From assembly GCA_965205595.1 (NCBI GenBank), contig CBDBHI010000026.1, positions 62,001 to 126,000 on the forward strand: a stretch of 64,000 nt of DNA, in the 5' to 3' direction. This DNA comes from CATQHP01 sp965205595 (GTDB lineage Bacteria; Acidobacteriota; Terriglobia; Bryobacterales; UBA6623). Position 1 is the stretch's first letter; each line of letters opens with the position of its first letter. A program made the position numbers and the translations under genes. Positions 1 through 9,001 of this stretch are shown here, one piece after another. The notes beneath the pieces are model-generated. The model worked only from the letters and a program-made list of their open reading frames with translations, made no database searches and was not told the DNA's origin.

Positions 1-1446
1 ATTCTGAAGCGACTGATTCCGAAACGACTTCGAACGTTCTTACATCTCCCGGTCTCGCGCGTTGAGCAATTTCGCGCCGAATTGGATTCGCAGCTATTCC
101 ATAGACGGCTTATGCACTTGCTACCTGAAGAGCCAAGTATTCAGATGCTCGCCACGAATATGAAGGACGGCCAACTCTGCTCTTTTACTAGGGAAGGATT
201 ATTGCTAAAAAACGGCGAAGAGCATTCGCTGATCAAGAACGTGAATACATCGATCTCCCTCGCTGTTTCCGCTTCCGCCGCATTCCCTGGAATGTTTCCT
301 CCTGCCCTGATTGAAGCCGAATTGATCGGTGTTCACAGGGGGGAACTACCTGCTACGGGTCCGCCGATCCTTACAGATGGCGGCGTTTTTGACAATCTCG
401 CAATAAGAAGGCTGACACAAGTCGCCGAGGAGATCGAGCACACTGGAGGAGACGGCCGTTCGCTGACGCATTTGATTGTCAGTGATGCCGGCGGCGCCTT
501 CAACGATCGATGGTTTACCAAGATGACCGGGCTTGTCGGCACTGCTCTAAGGGCAGCCGATATTTTGATGAAGCGTATCCACGAGATGGAGAGGGAACGA
601 ATAGATCGGCGCGGAGAGCCGGAGTTGGCGTCACCTGCTCTTGTAAGACTCGACATTGCGGACATTTGTCCCGTATCCGCTAGCGATGGCGGAATGCCTG
701 AGGCCGCACAGATGCACATGAAGTACATTCGCACAGATCTAGATAGATTCTCGCGGAGCGAGCGAGAGGCCCTTGTGAGCCATGGTTATGCCATCAGCCA
801 CAAGATGTTGACGCCGATATTTACTATGTCTCCCGATATCGCTGCTAATATCCGAATTCCCATCTGCCAGCAGTCACCGGATAAGCTGGTCCGATCACTC
901 CAAGGGTCGCAGAATCGCAAGGTTCGTGCGGTCTCGTATCGGGACTGGATTCTTGTTCCTCAGATTCTCTTGTGCACTGTGATCTTGTGGGCCGGATGGA
1001 TACTGAATCCGCTCGTCAACAGGCAGACAATACATATTTCAGGGCAGCAACGACTTGAATCAACGCTCTTGGTCGAGATCATGGCTCAAGTGCTTGAGTC
1101 GGCGTCTCCAGACTTTGAAGTCCATCGCGATATCGATGAACCTGAAGATCTGTTCACGAATCTGCTTCTAAACAAGACCCAGTTGTACCCGGGCTACCCA
1201 GGGGCAGTCCAAGACCAGCTCTCGGCTATTCGGAAAGAAAAGAGTTCCGGTACTGGTGCTAAAGAATTGGGCAACGTAAGCCAGTTAAACGATCTTCTGC
1301 GACAGGACGAGCCGGGTGGTCATCTCAGGGCCCTGGAGCCATTTGGTTTCGAAAGCCGGTTCGTATTCGTAATGATGCGCGACCACGTTTGGTTAGGGCA
1401 GACCCTTGGCACGGGCAACTCGCAGCCGACGCTAACGAAGCTAGTA
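1..1446 (+). pseudogene. Patatin-like phospholipase / TM / OpuAC fusion, 5' part (broken by IS630)
   Basis: The reading frame is open from base 1, so the true start and the GxSxG nucleophile lie outside the window. The visible part has the late patatin blocks: SAAFPGMFPP and the catalytic-dyad region LTDGGVFDNLA (Asp codon at 376-378). Patatins are lipid acyl hydrolases that use a Ser-Asp dyad. At about 955-1010 there is one membrane helix (LVPQILLCTVILWAGWIL). The sequence then changes to an OpuAC-type osmoprotectant-binding fold: ISGQQRLESTLLVEIMAQVL resembles the usual NFTEQ..LGEL..QLLE start, LYPGYPG resembles LYPEYTG, and FGFESRFVFVMMRD resembles LGFNNTYALAVR. The domain is cut at 1446 by an insertion sequence and resumes at 2562. 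The ORF itself runs six codons into the IS and stops at 1464. A patatin joined to a substrate-binding domain is an architecture I do not recognise. Patatin call sure; OpuAC call fairly sure. Confidence 0.8.
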
Positions 1447-2559
1447 CTTAGTTGCGTAAGTTAGAATATTTACTGGCGAGGGGACGAGGGGCGACGACGG
1501 TCTTGGTCCATTCGAACGGAGTAGCCTTGGAGTTGTAGACGCGGACGAAGCTGTCGATGGCCTCGCGCACCTGCCGGGGGGAAGTGAAACTCGCCCCCCG
1601 CAAGGCGCGGCGGCTCAGAATCGAAAACCACACCTCAACCTGATTCATCCACGAACTGTAGGTCGGCGTGTAGTGAAAATGGATGTTCGCATGACGTTGC
1701 AGCCAGCGGTCATTTTTGGGCTTGTGAGTGTTCAAGTTATCCAAGATGATGTGGATCTCGCGGCCTTCGTGGATGGCCGCGATGTGGTTCATGAAGTCGA
1801 GAAACTCGCGACGCCGTCGGCGCCAATAGTGTCCGGCGATGATGAATCCGGTAGCCACTTCCAGCGCGGCGAAAAGCGGCGTCGTGCCGTGCCGCCTGTA
1901 GCCGTGCGAGAAGCCCGTCAAGGCCTTGCCGTTGGGCAAGCGTAGCCAGCCCTGCGCTCGCTCCAAGGCCTGGATGCTCGGCTTCTCGTCGACCGCGAGC
2001 ACCACGGCGTTTTCCGGCGGGCTGAGGTAGAGTCCGACAATGTCGGCGGCCTTGCGAGCGAACTCCGGGTCGGTTGACAAACACCAACTGCGCCGCCGCC
2101 GCAAGGACACGCCGAGCTGCCGCAGTACGCGCCAGACTTGATGCTTGCTGACGTCGCCGAGAGCTTCCGCGAGCAGTTCGCCTGTCCAAGTGGCGTGCCC
2201 TTCGGGCGGAGCTTCGTCGAGTTGGCAGAGGATGCGTTTGCGCGTCGCTTGGTCGTACCGCGCGGGCCTGCCGGAACGCGCTTGATCGCATAATCCCGCC
2301 AGACGTTGCTGGGCGAAGCGGGTGCGCCATTTCGACACGCGCGCCGCCGGGGATCCCAGTTGCCGGGCGATCTCGGCGGTCGAGGTAGCGGCGGCCGCCA
2401 GCAGCACAATGCGAGCGCGCTCCACCATGCGCCGTTCGGACTTGTGGCCGCGCACCCAGAGTCGCAGCGTCTCTTCTTCCTCGGCGTTCAGTCGAATCAC
2501 CGTTGCCGGTCTTGCCATACCGACATTTTACAGTTAAAGGCCTTACTTTCGCAAGTTAG
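1447..2559 (-). mobile_element. IS630-family insertion sequence with TA target duplication
   Basis: The ends are imperfect 18-bp inverted repeats: CTTAGTTGCGTAAGTTAG at 1447-1464 and, read from the other end, CTAACTTGCGAAAGTAAG at 2559-2542 (14 of 18 match). TA stands on both sides (1445-1446 and 2560-2561), the duplication expected of IS630/Tc1-mariner elements. One transposase gene fills the element. Joining 1446 to 2562 restores the reading frame of the interrupted patatin/OpuAC gene, which confirms both boundaries. Confidence 0.93.
1448..2518 (-). CDS. IS630-family DDE transposase
   Basis: A 356-residue protein with an N-terminal helix-turn-helix region (about residues 10-130) and a DDE_3 catalytic domain. 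The three acidic residues are visible in AVDEKPSIQAL (D), HIILDNLNTHKP (D) and SSWMNQVEVWFSIL (E). The length is normal and no frameshift is seen, so the enzyme is probably functional. The stop codon (TAA on the minus strand, 1448-1450) lies inside the terminal inverted repeat. The element reads opposite to the gene it interrupts. Confidence 0.95.
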   Translation of the reverse strand: MARPATVIRLNAEEEETLRLWVRGHKSERRMVERARIVLLAAAATSTAEIARQLGSPAARVSKWRTRFAQQRLAGLCDQARSGRPARYDQATRKRILCQLDEAPPEGHATWTGELLAEALGDVSKHQVWRVLRQLGVSLRRRRSWCLSTDPEFARKAADIVGLYLSPPENAVVLAVDEKPSIQALERAQGWLRLPNGKALTGFSHGYRRHGTTPLFAALEVATGFIIAGHYWRRRRREFLDFMNHIAAIHEGREIHIILDNLNTHKPKNDRWLQRHANIHFHYTPTYSSWMNQVEVWFSILSRRALRGASFTSPRQVREAIDSFVRVYNSKATPFEWTKTVVAPRPLASKYSNLRN

Positions 2560-2561
2560 TA

Positions 2562-3223
2562 GTAGCATCGATACTGGAAAATAAGCCTATTCTGCTCGGA
2601 CTTCCTCCATTCTTCTCTACGCGACGGGACTGGTGGCCTTATTTAGAGGATCACTATGGCTTTAATTTCGCTACAAAAGTGACTACAGATAACCACGTTG
2701 AAAATTACAACCTGCTTGAAAAAGGTGCACGCGATGTGATTGTTGGCTACCAAACCGACCGCAACTTCTTGAAGCCAACGCAGATGAAAAGTACGTAACA
2801 TTCCTTGATAGCAACAGCGTGCGACTGTTATACCAAGCCCTGCCCTTGGCGCGAGCTGAGATCCTTGACGAACATCCAGAAATTGAAGTTGCTCTTCGAA
2901 GTATTGCGGGAAAACTTCACCAGAGCGACATGGTCAATCTCATTCTTAAGGCTGACTCGCAATTGAAAAAGGCGAGCGTTGAAAAAATGGAGAGTTTTGA
3001 AACGCGTATCCGAAAGGCAAGTATTTCGGGTCCATCCGGCGAGGAACTGCCTACCGACATCTTGGACAGTCGCGAACGACTCAAAGTCGTAAGTGAGGTC
3101 GTCGAGGAATTCTTGAATGACAATAGTCTAATCACTCGTCCGCAATGGAAGGCACTTATTCCGCCACACTTCGAGATTCCCACTCCGTTGCGCGAAGTAT
3201 TTCGTTTACTTCCTATAACCTAA
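2562..3223 (+). pseudogene. OpuAC-type binding domain, 3' part of the broken patatin fusion, frameshifted
   Basis: Continuing the patatin gene across the IS, frame 3 reads LVVASILENKPILLGLPPFF and later LLEKGARDVIVGYQTD, then meets TAA at 2796-2798. From about 2789 frame 2 continues the same domain: YVTFLDSNSVRLLYQALPLA, RAEILDEHPEIEVALRSIAG. These match the second lobe of glycine-betaine/choline-binding OpuAC proteins (DVIVG, then HPELE.AL..LAGKL). The shift falls in a run of four A at 2787-2790; one extra A would restore MKKYVTF. So besides the IS there is a single-base loss, and the gene is a true pseudogene. After the OpuAC lobe come about 80 residues of polar, unrecognised C-terminus (to 3223). 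Confidence 0.75.
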
Positions 3224-3314
3224 CTCAATTGGTGGTCGTTGTGAGGATCGTTGACCTTGCGGAATTGAGTTCGTCACCTGGTGTACGGAGGTCGACGACG
3301 AGTTCTGAGTCGTT

Positions 3315-3638
3315 CTAGTAACGGTGGTCGGCCTTCTTCGCCAGGCATTTGTCCACTAGGACTTCGAGTTCCGTCGGAACTCCGTCACGCACCGAGGTGA
3401 GCGGCTCCGAGTTTCCATCCGTCTCGTCGATCTCGTGGACGGTTCAGATGTTGGGGTGCGACAGCCCGACCGCCGCTTCGGCTTCGCGCTGGAAGCGTCT
3501 GCTGAGTTCCTCGTCAGTGACCAAGTTGGGCGCAAGGAGCTTCAGAGCCACCCTGCGATCGAGCTTGGTCTCTTCGCGGAGCCAAACCTCACACATCCCC
3601 CCGGCCTCTAGTTTTTCGAGGGTCTTCTAGTGGCTAAT
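3315..3638 (-). pseudogene. Fossil Ser/Thr protein kinase with internal deletion
   Basis: Read on the minus strand, this stretch starts ISH-stop-KTLEKLEAGGMCEVW and continues with RVALKLLAPNLVTDEELSRR, AAVGLSHPNI-stop-TVHEIDETDG. It then jumps to SEPLTSVRDGVPTELEVLVD, KCLAKKADHRY-stop. Every block has a counterpart in the intact kinase at 55821-56984 (ISHYKVLEKLGSGGMGVVY, VALKFLAPHLVSD, HPNICTIHEIDEVDG, EPLTALRTGVPIELDLLVSK), but about 140 residues holding the HRD and DFG motifs are missing between the G of DETDG and SEPLT. At least three in-frame stops are present. It is a dead copy of the same kinase family. Confidence 0.8.
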
Positions 3639-3715
3639 TTGTCGGCTTACCACGTAAAGGGGATTTAGCGCGAGGTGCGGTCCTAACGGGGGAGAACGCG
3701 GAGCGGCGATCAGCC

Positions 3716-5404
3716 ATGGCCGCTTCCGTTAGAATCGGAGATCGCCACGAAGGAGATTTTACGTTGACCGGAGCACAAGCGATCGCCCGCATTCTCAAGA
3801 TCGAAGGGGTTGAGCAGGTTTTCTGCTTTCCGCTTACCCCGATACTCGAGGCGCTTGCCGATGAAGACATCCGGCCAATCGTGGCGCGCCAAGAGCGCGT
3901 TGCCGAAAATATGGCAGACGGATTTTCGCGCGCCTCATGCGGGAAGCGGATTGGCGTCGTGTCGGTACAAGACAGCGCGGGAGCCGAGAACGGCTTCGCG
4001 GGCATTGCGCAAGCGAATACTGATTCGAGCCCGATTCTCTTTCTTCCCGGCCATCCGGGGCATGACAAAGTGGGTGTCCGCCCGACGTTTGACGCGGTTG
4101 AGAATTTCCGCGGTGTGACGAAGCATGCATCGCGTATATCGAGCGTCCGGGCCGTGTCTGAACACATGCGGCGCGCCTATACCGCGCTTCGGAGCGGCCG
4201 TCCAGGCCCAGCTTTGGTCGAAATTCCTCGCGATGTAGCGGTCGGTGAACTTGACGGCGAACTCGATTACCAACCCGTGGCGCCGATCCGTGCCGCCGCT
4301 GATCCGGCGGCCGTTCGAGAAGCGGTCAAGATCCTACTAGCCGCCGAACGGCCACTGATTCGCTGTGGTCAGGGTGTTATCTACGCGGGCGCGACCGACG
4401 AGTTGACCGATGTCGCCGAATTGCTGGCGGCTCCCGTGATGACCACGTTGTTGGGGAAAAGCGCTTTCAACGAATCGCACCCGCTAGCGCTAGGCACGGG
4501 ATCGCTTTCGGAAGCCGGGATGGTGCCCGACTATCTGAGCCGCTGCGACGCTATATTCGGAATTGGTACGGGCCTGACGAAGACGATTTTTGCTTCGGCC
4601 ATCCCAACTGGACCGAAGATTATCCACGCCACCAATGATCCAACGGACATTAACAAGGATTGCGTCGCCACCGTCGGACTTGTTGGCGACGCGAAGCTAG
4701 TGTTGTCGCAGTTTGCGGACGAAATCCGCTCCCAAACGGACGGTCGGGGCCGAGCCGGGATCGACGATGTAAAAGCGTATGTCGCGTCGGTCAAAAAAAC
4801 CTGGCTGCAGCGCTGGGTTGCACTGCAAACTTCGAACGAGACGCCGCTTAACCCCTACCGCGTAATGAAAGACTTTATGGAGGTAACGAATGCCGCCGAT
4901 ACGATCGTGACGCATGAGTCCGGCGGTTCGCGCGATCAACTGGTGCCGTTGTACGAGGCTGTCACTCCGCGCGGATATATAGGTTGGGGCCACTCCACCC
5001 AGCTTGGTTTTTCGCTCGGCGCGGCTATGGGCGCGAAACTGGCTTGTCCCGAAAAGCTCGTCGTCAATTTCACTGGCGACACGGCGTTCGGCATGGTTGG
5101 GATGGATATAGAAACAGCAGTACGCGAGGAAATTCCAATCCTCACCGTGATGCTCAACAACTCGGCGATGGGTAACTACGGCACGCATATCCCAAAAGCC
5201 TCGGAAAAGTTCGATACCCGCTTCACGACGGGCAATTACAGCGAAGTCGCCAAGGGACTCGGCGCTTACAGCGAACGGATTTCTGAGCCCGGTGATATAC
5301 GCGCCGCGCTTGAGCGAGGAATTCAGTCGACCAAAGAAGGCCGGGCGGCGCTCATCGAATTCATCACCAAGGAAGAGCCGGACATTCCGTATCGCAAGCG
5401 CTAG
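3716..5404 (+). CDS. Thiamine-diphosphate-dependent enzyme, acetolactate synthase-like
   Basis: A 562-residue member of the ThDP enzyme family that includes acetolactate synthase, benzoylformate decarboxylase and oxalyl-CoA decarboxylase. The order is N-terminal PYR domain with the activating Glu (E60, in RQERVAENMADGFSR), central Rossmann-like domain (about 200-340), then C-terminal PP domain with the ThDP/Mg motif GDTAFGMVGMDIETAVREE followed by NN. Substrate cannot be told from sequence. No small regulatory subunit (IlvH) lies nearby, so it is unlikely to be the biosynthetic IlvB. The ATG at 3716 was chosen because the PYR domain begins soon after it. It stands alone and converges with the DinB-like gene 16 bp downstream. 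Confidence 0.85.
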   Translation: MAASVRIGDRHEGDFTLTGAQAIARILKIEGVEQVFCFPLTPILEALADEDIRPIVARQERVAENMADGFSRASCGKRIGVVSVQDSAGAENGFAGIAQANTDSSPILFLPGHPGHDKVGVRPTFDAVENFRGVTKHASRISSVRAVSEHMRRAYTALRSGRPGPALVEIPRDVAVGELDGELDYQPVAPIRAAADPAAVREAVKILLAAERPLIRCGQGVIYAGATDELTDVAELLAAPVMTTLLGKSAFNESHPLALGTGSLSEAGMVPDYLSRCDAIFGIGTGLTKTIFASAIPTGPKIIHATNDPTDINKDCVATVGLVGDAKLVLSQFADEIRSQTDGRGRAGIDDVKAYVASVKKTWLQRWVALQTSNETPLNPYRVMKDFMEVTNAADTIVTHESGGSRDQLVPLYEAVTPRGYIGWGHSTQLGFSLGAAMGAKLACPEKLVVNFTGDTAFGMVGMDIETAVREEIPILTVMLNNSAMGNYGTHIPKASEKFDTRFTTGNYSEVAKGLGAYSERISEPGDIRAALERGIQSTKEGRAALIEFITKEEPDIPYRKR

Positions 5405-5420
5405 CCGTGGTCGCGTAGGG

Positions 5421-5942
5421 CTACGCCGGACGTACGCGGCGCGGAAAGTCCGCGTGCGCCATGATTGCCTTAATCTGGTTTATGTGCCGCAGCCGATGGT
5501 AGGCGATGTAATAAAACCACTGCAGTCCTGTTAGGTTGCCAATCTTCTCGCTGGGGTGCTTGTGAACGGCCTCGCCAAGGCCTTCTGAGGACGCAAGAAG
5601 CCGCATCAAGCCGCGGTTGGCTTTGGCATAGTATTCGAGGATCTCCTCGACGTTGATTAGCGTCTTTTTCGCCCGAAACGACTCGGCGACGTTTTCCGTG
5701 AAAAACTCCTTGAGCACATCCTCTTCGCCTATCGTGTGCCGTATTTGGCGGATGCGGAAGTTCCACTCGTCTTCACGAACCGACTGGATGAGTTCGAGAA
5801 ACTGCTGACTGCCGTCATTGAGAAGATTCTCGACAGCCATGATCCGCGAAGTGGATTGGGCGATTGAGCGGCCGCTCGACGCAATTCCGCCGAGCGCGCT
5901 GGACGAAATCAAGAATGACCGGCGTGACCAGATGTTAGGCAT
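5421..5942 (-). CDS. Tat-exported DinB-like protein
   Basis: About 173 residues from the ATG at 5942. The N-terminus is a twin-arginine signal (SRRSFLISSSALGG, cleavage near SIAQ). The remainder is a helical bundle of the DinB/YfiT superfamily; YHRLRHINQI near the end is the usual HxxxH metal-ligand pair of the last helix. DinB-fold proteins are metal-binding and often thiol-dependent transferases; the function here is unknown. An upstream in-frame ATG at 6011 exists, but starting there would bury the Tat motif, so the shorter form is preferred. The gene is divergent from lptD. Confidence 0.75.
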   Translation of the reverse strand: MPNIWSRRSFLISSSALGGIASSGRSIAQSTSRIMAVENLLNDGSQQFLELIQSVREDEWNFRIRQIRHTIGEEDVLKEFFTENVAESFRAKKTLINVEEILEYYAKANRGLMRLLASSEGLGEAVHKHPSEKIGNLTGLQWFYYIAYHRLRHINQIKAIMAHADFPRRVRPA

Positions 5943-6038
5943 ATCTATCTTAGTTGGAGAATACCTCCAAGATATCATTGACGGCCCGACGACGATGCCG
6001 GTTGCGAACACTTACGTTGCTCGCTTGCAGGGTCCTTT

Positions 6039-8339
6039 TTGGCCGTGCTACGTTTCGGGTTCGGACCCCGTTTCGAAGCAATCTTGTTGCTGTTAATCTC
6101 GCTCGCTGTGCTGTGTGTCTTGGTGCCCGCCGCGAGCGCTCAGCAGGCGGTGGATACGCCGCTTGTTCGCGAGCGCGGTGCGCTTGAGATTCTCTCCGAT
6201 ACCCAGGTTAGGGATGGTGCCATGCGGCTCGCTCGCGGCGACGTCGAGCTGCGCTATAACTCGCTCATCCTCACTGCCGATGAATTGGATTTCAACGAAG
6301 AGACGGCCGACCTCGAGGCACGTGGCAACGTGCACTATCGCACCGACGACGGCCAAGAGGATATTCGCGCCGAGCGCATGTCTTACAACACAGATACCGA
6401 GCTGGGCACGTTCTACGAAGTGCGGGGCCGCGTCTCATCGGCAAGTCAAGGCGGCGCACGGATACTGACAACTGATAACCCCTTCCAGATCGAGGCATCA
6501 GTCGTCCACAAGACGGGCGAACACTATCGCATCCACGACGGCCGGGTGACCAACTGCGACCCCGAGGATCCGTGGTGGACCATGCGGTCGCCGCACACCA
6601 CGATCGTTCCCGGGAAGAGCGCCACCATCCGGCGCGGCGTATTGCGTATGCGCGGCGTACCGATCATGTTCATGCCCTATTTCAAAAAGTCGCTGGAACG
6701 CATGCCTCGCCAAAGTGGCTTCCTAACCCCAAACGTCGGCAACAGCTCACGGTTTGGCGTGATGCTCGGCCAGGCCTACTACTGGGCAATCAATCGCAGT
6801 TACGACGCGACCATCGGCGGTAACTGGTATACCGACCGTGGACTGACGTCGAACTTAAGTTTCCGCGGCAGACCAACGAAAAGCTCCAACTTCGACGCTG
6901 TGTTTTTTGGGGTAAACGATCGCGGTCAGAAACTTGACGATGGTAGCCGTCTCAAACAAGGCGGCGTTTCGTTTGACATGCGCGGCCAGACGAGTTTCGG
7001 TCGCGGATTTCGAGGCGTCGCTGACTTGCGATACCTAAGCTCGCTGGAGTTCAGGCAAGCGTTTACGCAGACATTCGAGGAAGCTGTGCTTTCTCAGGTA
7101 CGCTCAATCGGCTTCGTAACGAATAATTTCTCGACGTTCAGTTTCAACAGTTCGCTACTTCGAAACGAGAACTTCCAGAGTGTGACCAGAGGCGACACCG
7201 TCGTCTTGCGCAAACTGCCGGGCTTCGAATTCAACAGTCACGACCGCCAGTTGGTGGCGGGCAAGCTGCCGCTTTGGCTGAGCTTTGACTCATCGTTCGA
7301 GTTCGTAAGCCGCACGCAGCGCACTTTTCAATCCCGGCGATTCGTTCAGCGCGGTGAGTTCTTTCCCAAGGTTTCGACCAAACTGTTCCTTAAAGGTTTT
7401 CACATCACGCCGACGCTGGGCGCCCGCGCCTCAGCCTATGGACAAAGTCGCCGCGATGAAGGCCTCGTGGGTGAAAACCTGTACAGGCGGACGGGCGAAG
7501 TTTCGCTTGATGTCGTCGCGCCGTCGATCGCGCGGATCTACAAGGCGCCCGGCTGGATGGGCGATCGAATGAAGCACGTGATTGAGCCGCGCGCCCGCTA
7601 TCGCTACACCACGGGCGTCGAGACTTTCGACCGCGTGATTCGTTTCGACGATCGCGACTTAATCCACAACACCAACGAGGCTGAGATTTCGATTACGAAC
7701 AGGCTCTACGCAAAAAATGATTCGACAGGAACGGTGCGCGAGGTGGCCAGCCTCGAGGTCTGGCAGCGGCGATACTTCGACTCCGATTTTGGTGGCGCGG
7801 TCGTTCCCGGCCGCCGCAATGTCTTGCGCTCAAGTCTCGAATTTTCACCGTTTAATTTTCTAGCCGAGCCCCGTAGCTACTCGCCGATCGCGACGTCGTT
7901 TAAAGTGAATCCGCACTGGCGCTACAGTTTGAGTTGGCGCAACGACTATGACCCGTTACTAGGGAAGATCGTCAACACGACGGTCGATGCAAATGTCCAG
8001 ATCAGTCCCAAGGCTTCTATCTCGGCCGGGCATCGGGCAGTACGCGTCCCAACTGTGTTGTCGCCCGCCAGCAACCAGTTGTTGGCGAACATCCGTTACG
8101 GCGACTTCAATCGCCGCGGCTGGAATTTAGCTTTGACGAACGTTTACGACTATCGCCAGCAACTATTTTTGTATTCGATTTCGCAGGCCACCTACAACAC
8201 CGACTGTTGCGGTTTTAGCTTGGAATACCGCCGTCTATCGATCGGCCGCGTCCGCAGCGATAACCAGTTCAGAATCGGAATATCGATCGCCAACGTAGGT
8301 TCATTTGGCACGCTGCGGCCGGCGGAGCGATTGTTCTAG
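6039..8339 (+). CDS. lptD: LPS-assembly protein LptD (OstA)
   Basis: A 766-residue outer-membrane beta-barrel protein that inserts lipopolysaccharide into the outer leaflet, working with LptE. A signal peptide ends near LVPAASAQQ (about residue 35). The OstA/LptA-like beta-jellyroll spans roughly 45-160 (GDVELRYNSLILTADELDFN, LEARGNVHYR). The LptD barrel follows, with the typical FMPYFKKSLERMPRQSGFLTP block and NWYTDRGLTSNLSFRG. The start shown is TTG at 6039; GTG at 6045 is an alternative. Only a few cysteines are present, so the disulfide scheme of E. coli LptD is not conserved. The TAG stop overlaps the GTG of the next gene (TAGTG), which implies translational coupling. Confidence 0.95.
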   Translation: MAVLRFGFGPRFEAILLLLISLAVLCVLVPAASAQQAVDTPLVRERGALEILSDTQVRDGAMRLARGDVELRYNSLILTADELDFNEETADLEARGNVHYRTDDGQEDIRAERMSYNTDTELGTFYEVRGRVSSASQGGARILTTDNPFQIEASVVHKTGEHYRIHDGRVTNCDPEDPWWTMRSPHTTIVPGKSATIRRGVLRMRGVPIMFMPYFKKSLERMPRQSGFLTPNVGNSSRFGVMLGQAYYWAINRSYDATIGGNWYTDRGLTSNLSFRGRPTKSSNFDAVFFGVNDRGQKLDDGSRLKQGGVSFDMRGQTSFGRGFRGVADLRYLSSLEFRQAFTQTFEEAVLSQVRSIGFVTNNFSTFSFNSSLLRNENFQSVTRGDTVVLRKLPGFEFNSHDRQLVAGKLPLWLSFDSSFEFVSRTQRTFQSRRFVQRGEFFPKVSTKLFLKGFHITPTLGARASAYGQSRRDEGLVGENLYRRTGEVSLDVVAPSIARIYKAPGWMGDRMKHVIEPRARYRYTTGVETFDRVIRFDDRDLIHNTNEAEISITNRLYAKNDSTGTVREVASLEVWQRRYFDSDFGGAVVPGRRNVLRSSLEFSPFNFLAEPRSYSPIATSFKVNPHWRYSLSWRNDYDPLLGKIVNTTVDANVQISPKASISAGHRAVRVPTVLSPASNQLLANIRYGDFNRRGWNLALTNVYDYRQQLFLYSISQATYNTDCCGFSLEYRRLSIGRVRSDNQFRIGISIANVGSFGTLRPAERLF

Positions 8340-8884
8340 TGGCATTTCCCAAAAAGTATGCAGAGTTCGCGGCCAGGGCACGGGTGCCCTTGGGCTTCGT
8401 CATCGGCGCGCTGTTTTTGTGGCTCGCCAGGCCGACGATAGTGTCACTTGTCGTCGGCGGAGTTATCGCGCTCGACGGTCTGCTTATTCGGGCGTGGGCG
8501 GCCGGCCATTTGAGAAAAAATCAGGAGCTAGCCGTCTCCGGCCCTTACGCCTACGTACGAAATCCGCTTTACGTGGGCACTTTGACGGTGGGCGGGGGTT
8601 TTGCGCTGGCGGGCGCGCATCCGGCGATTGGCATCGCGTTAGTCGTCTTTTTCCTGGCTCTCTACTTGCCTGTTATTGAAGAAGAAGAGGCGCATCTTCG
8701 CAAAATCCTCAAGGGCTATGAGGACTACGAAAAGCGCGTCCCTCGGGTTGTTCCGTCGTTCACCACGCACTATCGTTCCGATGTCGGTTTCAGCGCGGAG
8801 TTGTACCGCAAAAATCGCGAGTACGAGGCCGCTCTCGGCTATCTCGCAGGAATAATTGTCTTGACCTGGAAGGCGCAAGGCTAG
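8339..8884 (+). CDS. Isoprenylcysteine carboxyl methyltransferase-like membrane protein
   Basis: A 181-residue membrane protein with about four hydrophobic helices. The C-terminal family signature is clear: SGPYAYVRNPLYVGTL followed by EEEEAHLRKILKGYEDYEKRVPRVVP, the SAM-binding region of the ICMT/PEMT (phospholipid methyltransferase) superfamily. It probably methylates a lipid or a small membrane-associated substrate; which one is unknown. GTG start overlapping the lptD stop by one base. Translation coupled to lptD suggests envelope work, but that is inference. Confidence 0.85.
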   Translation: MAFPKKYAEFAARARVPLGFVIGALFLWLARPTIVSLVVGGVIALDGLLIRAWAAGHLRKNQELAVSGPYAYVRNPLYVGTLTVGGGFALAGAHPAIGIALVVFFLALYLPVIEEEEAHLRKILKGYEDYEKRVPRVVPSFTTHYRSDVGFSAELYRKNREYEAALGYLAGIIVLTWKAQG

Positions 8885-9001
8885 GCGCCGCGGCGGCCGG
8901 CAATCGAAAACCCCAGATTGGCGGGGACTTGGGCAGCAATTTGCGGGTTTCCGTATTCTGATTAATAAGGCCGTCTGGCTTTTCCCATTGTCCGCTTAAA
9001 A

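Noticed and set aside
2784..2800. Possible programmed -1 frameshift in the OpuAC domain
   Set aside because: The run is only A4 before G and does not form a standard slippery heptamer in the reading frame. The gene is also cut by an IS, so simple decay is the better explanation.
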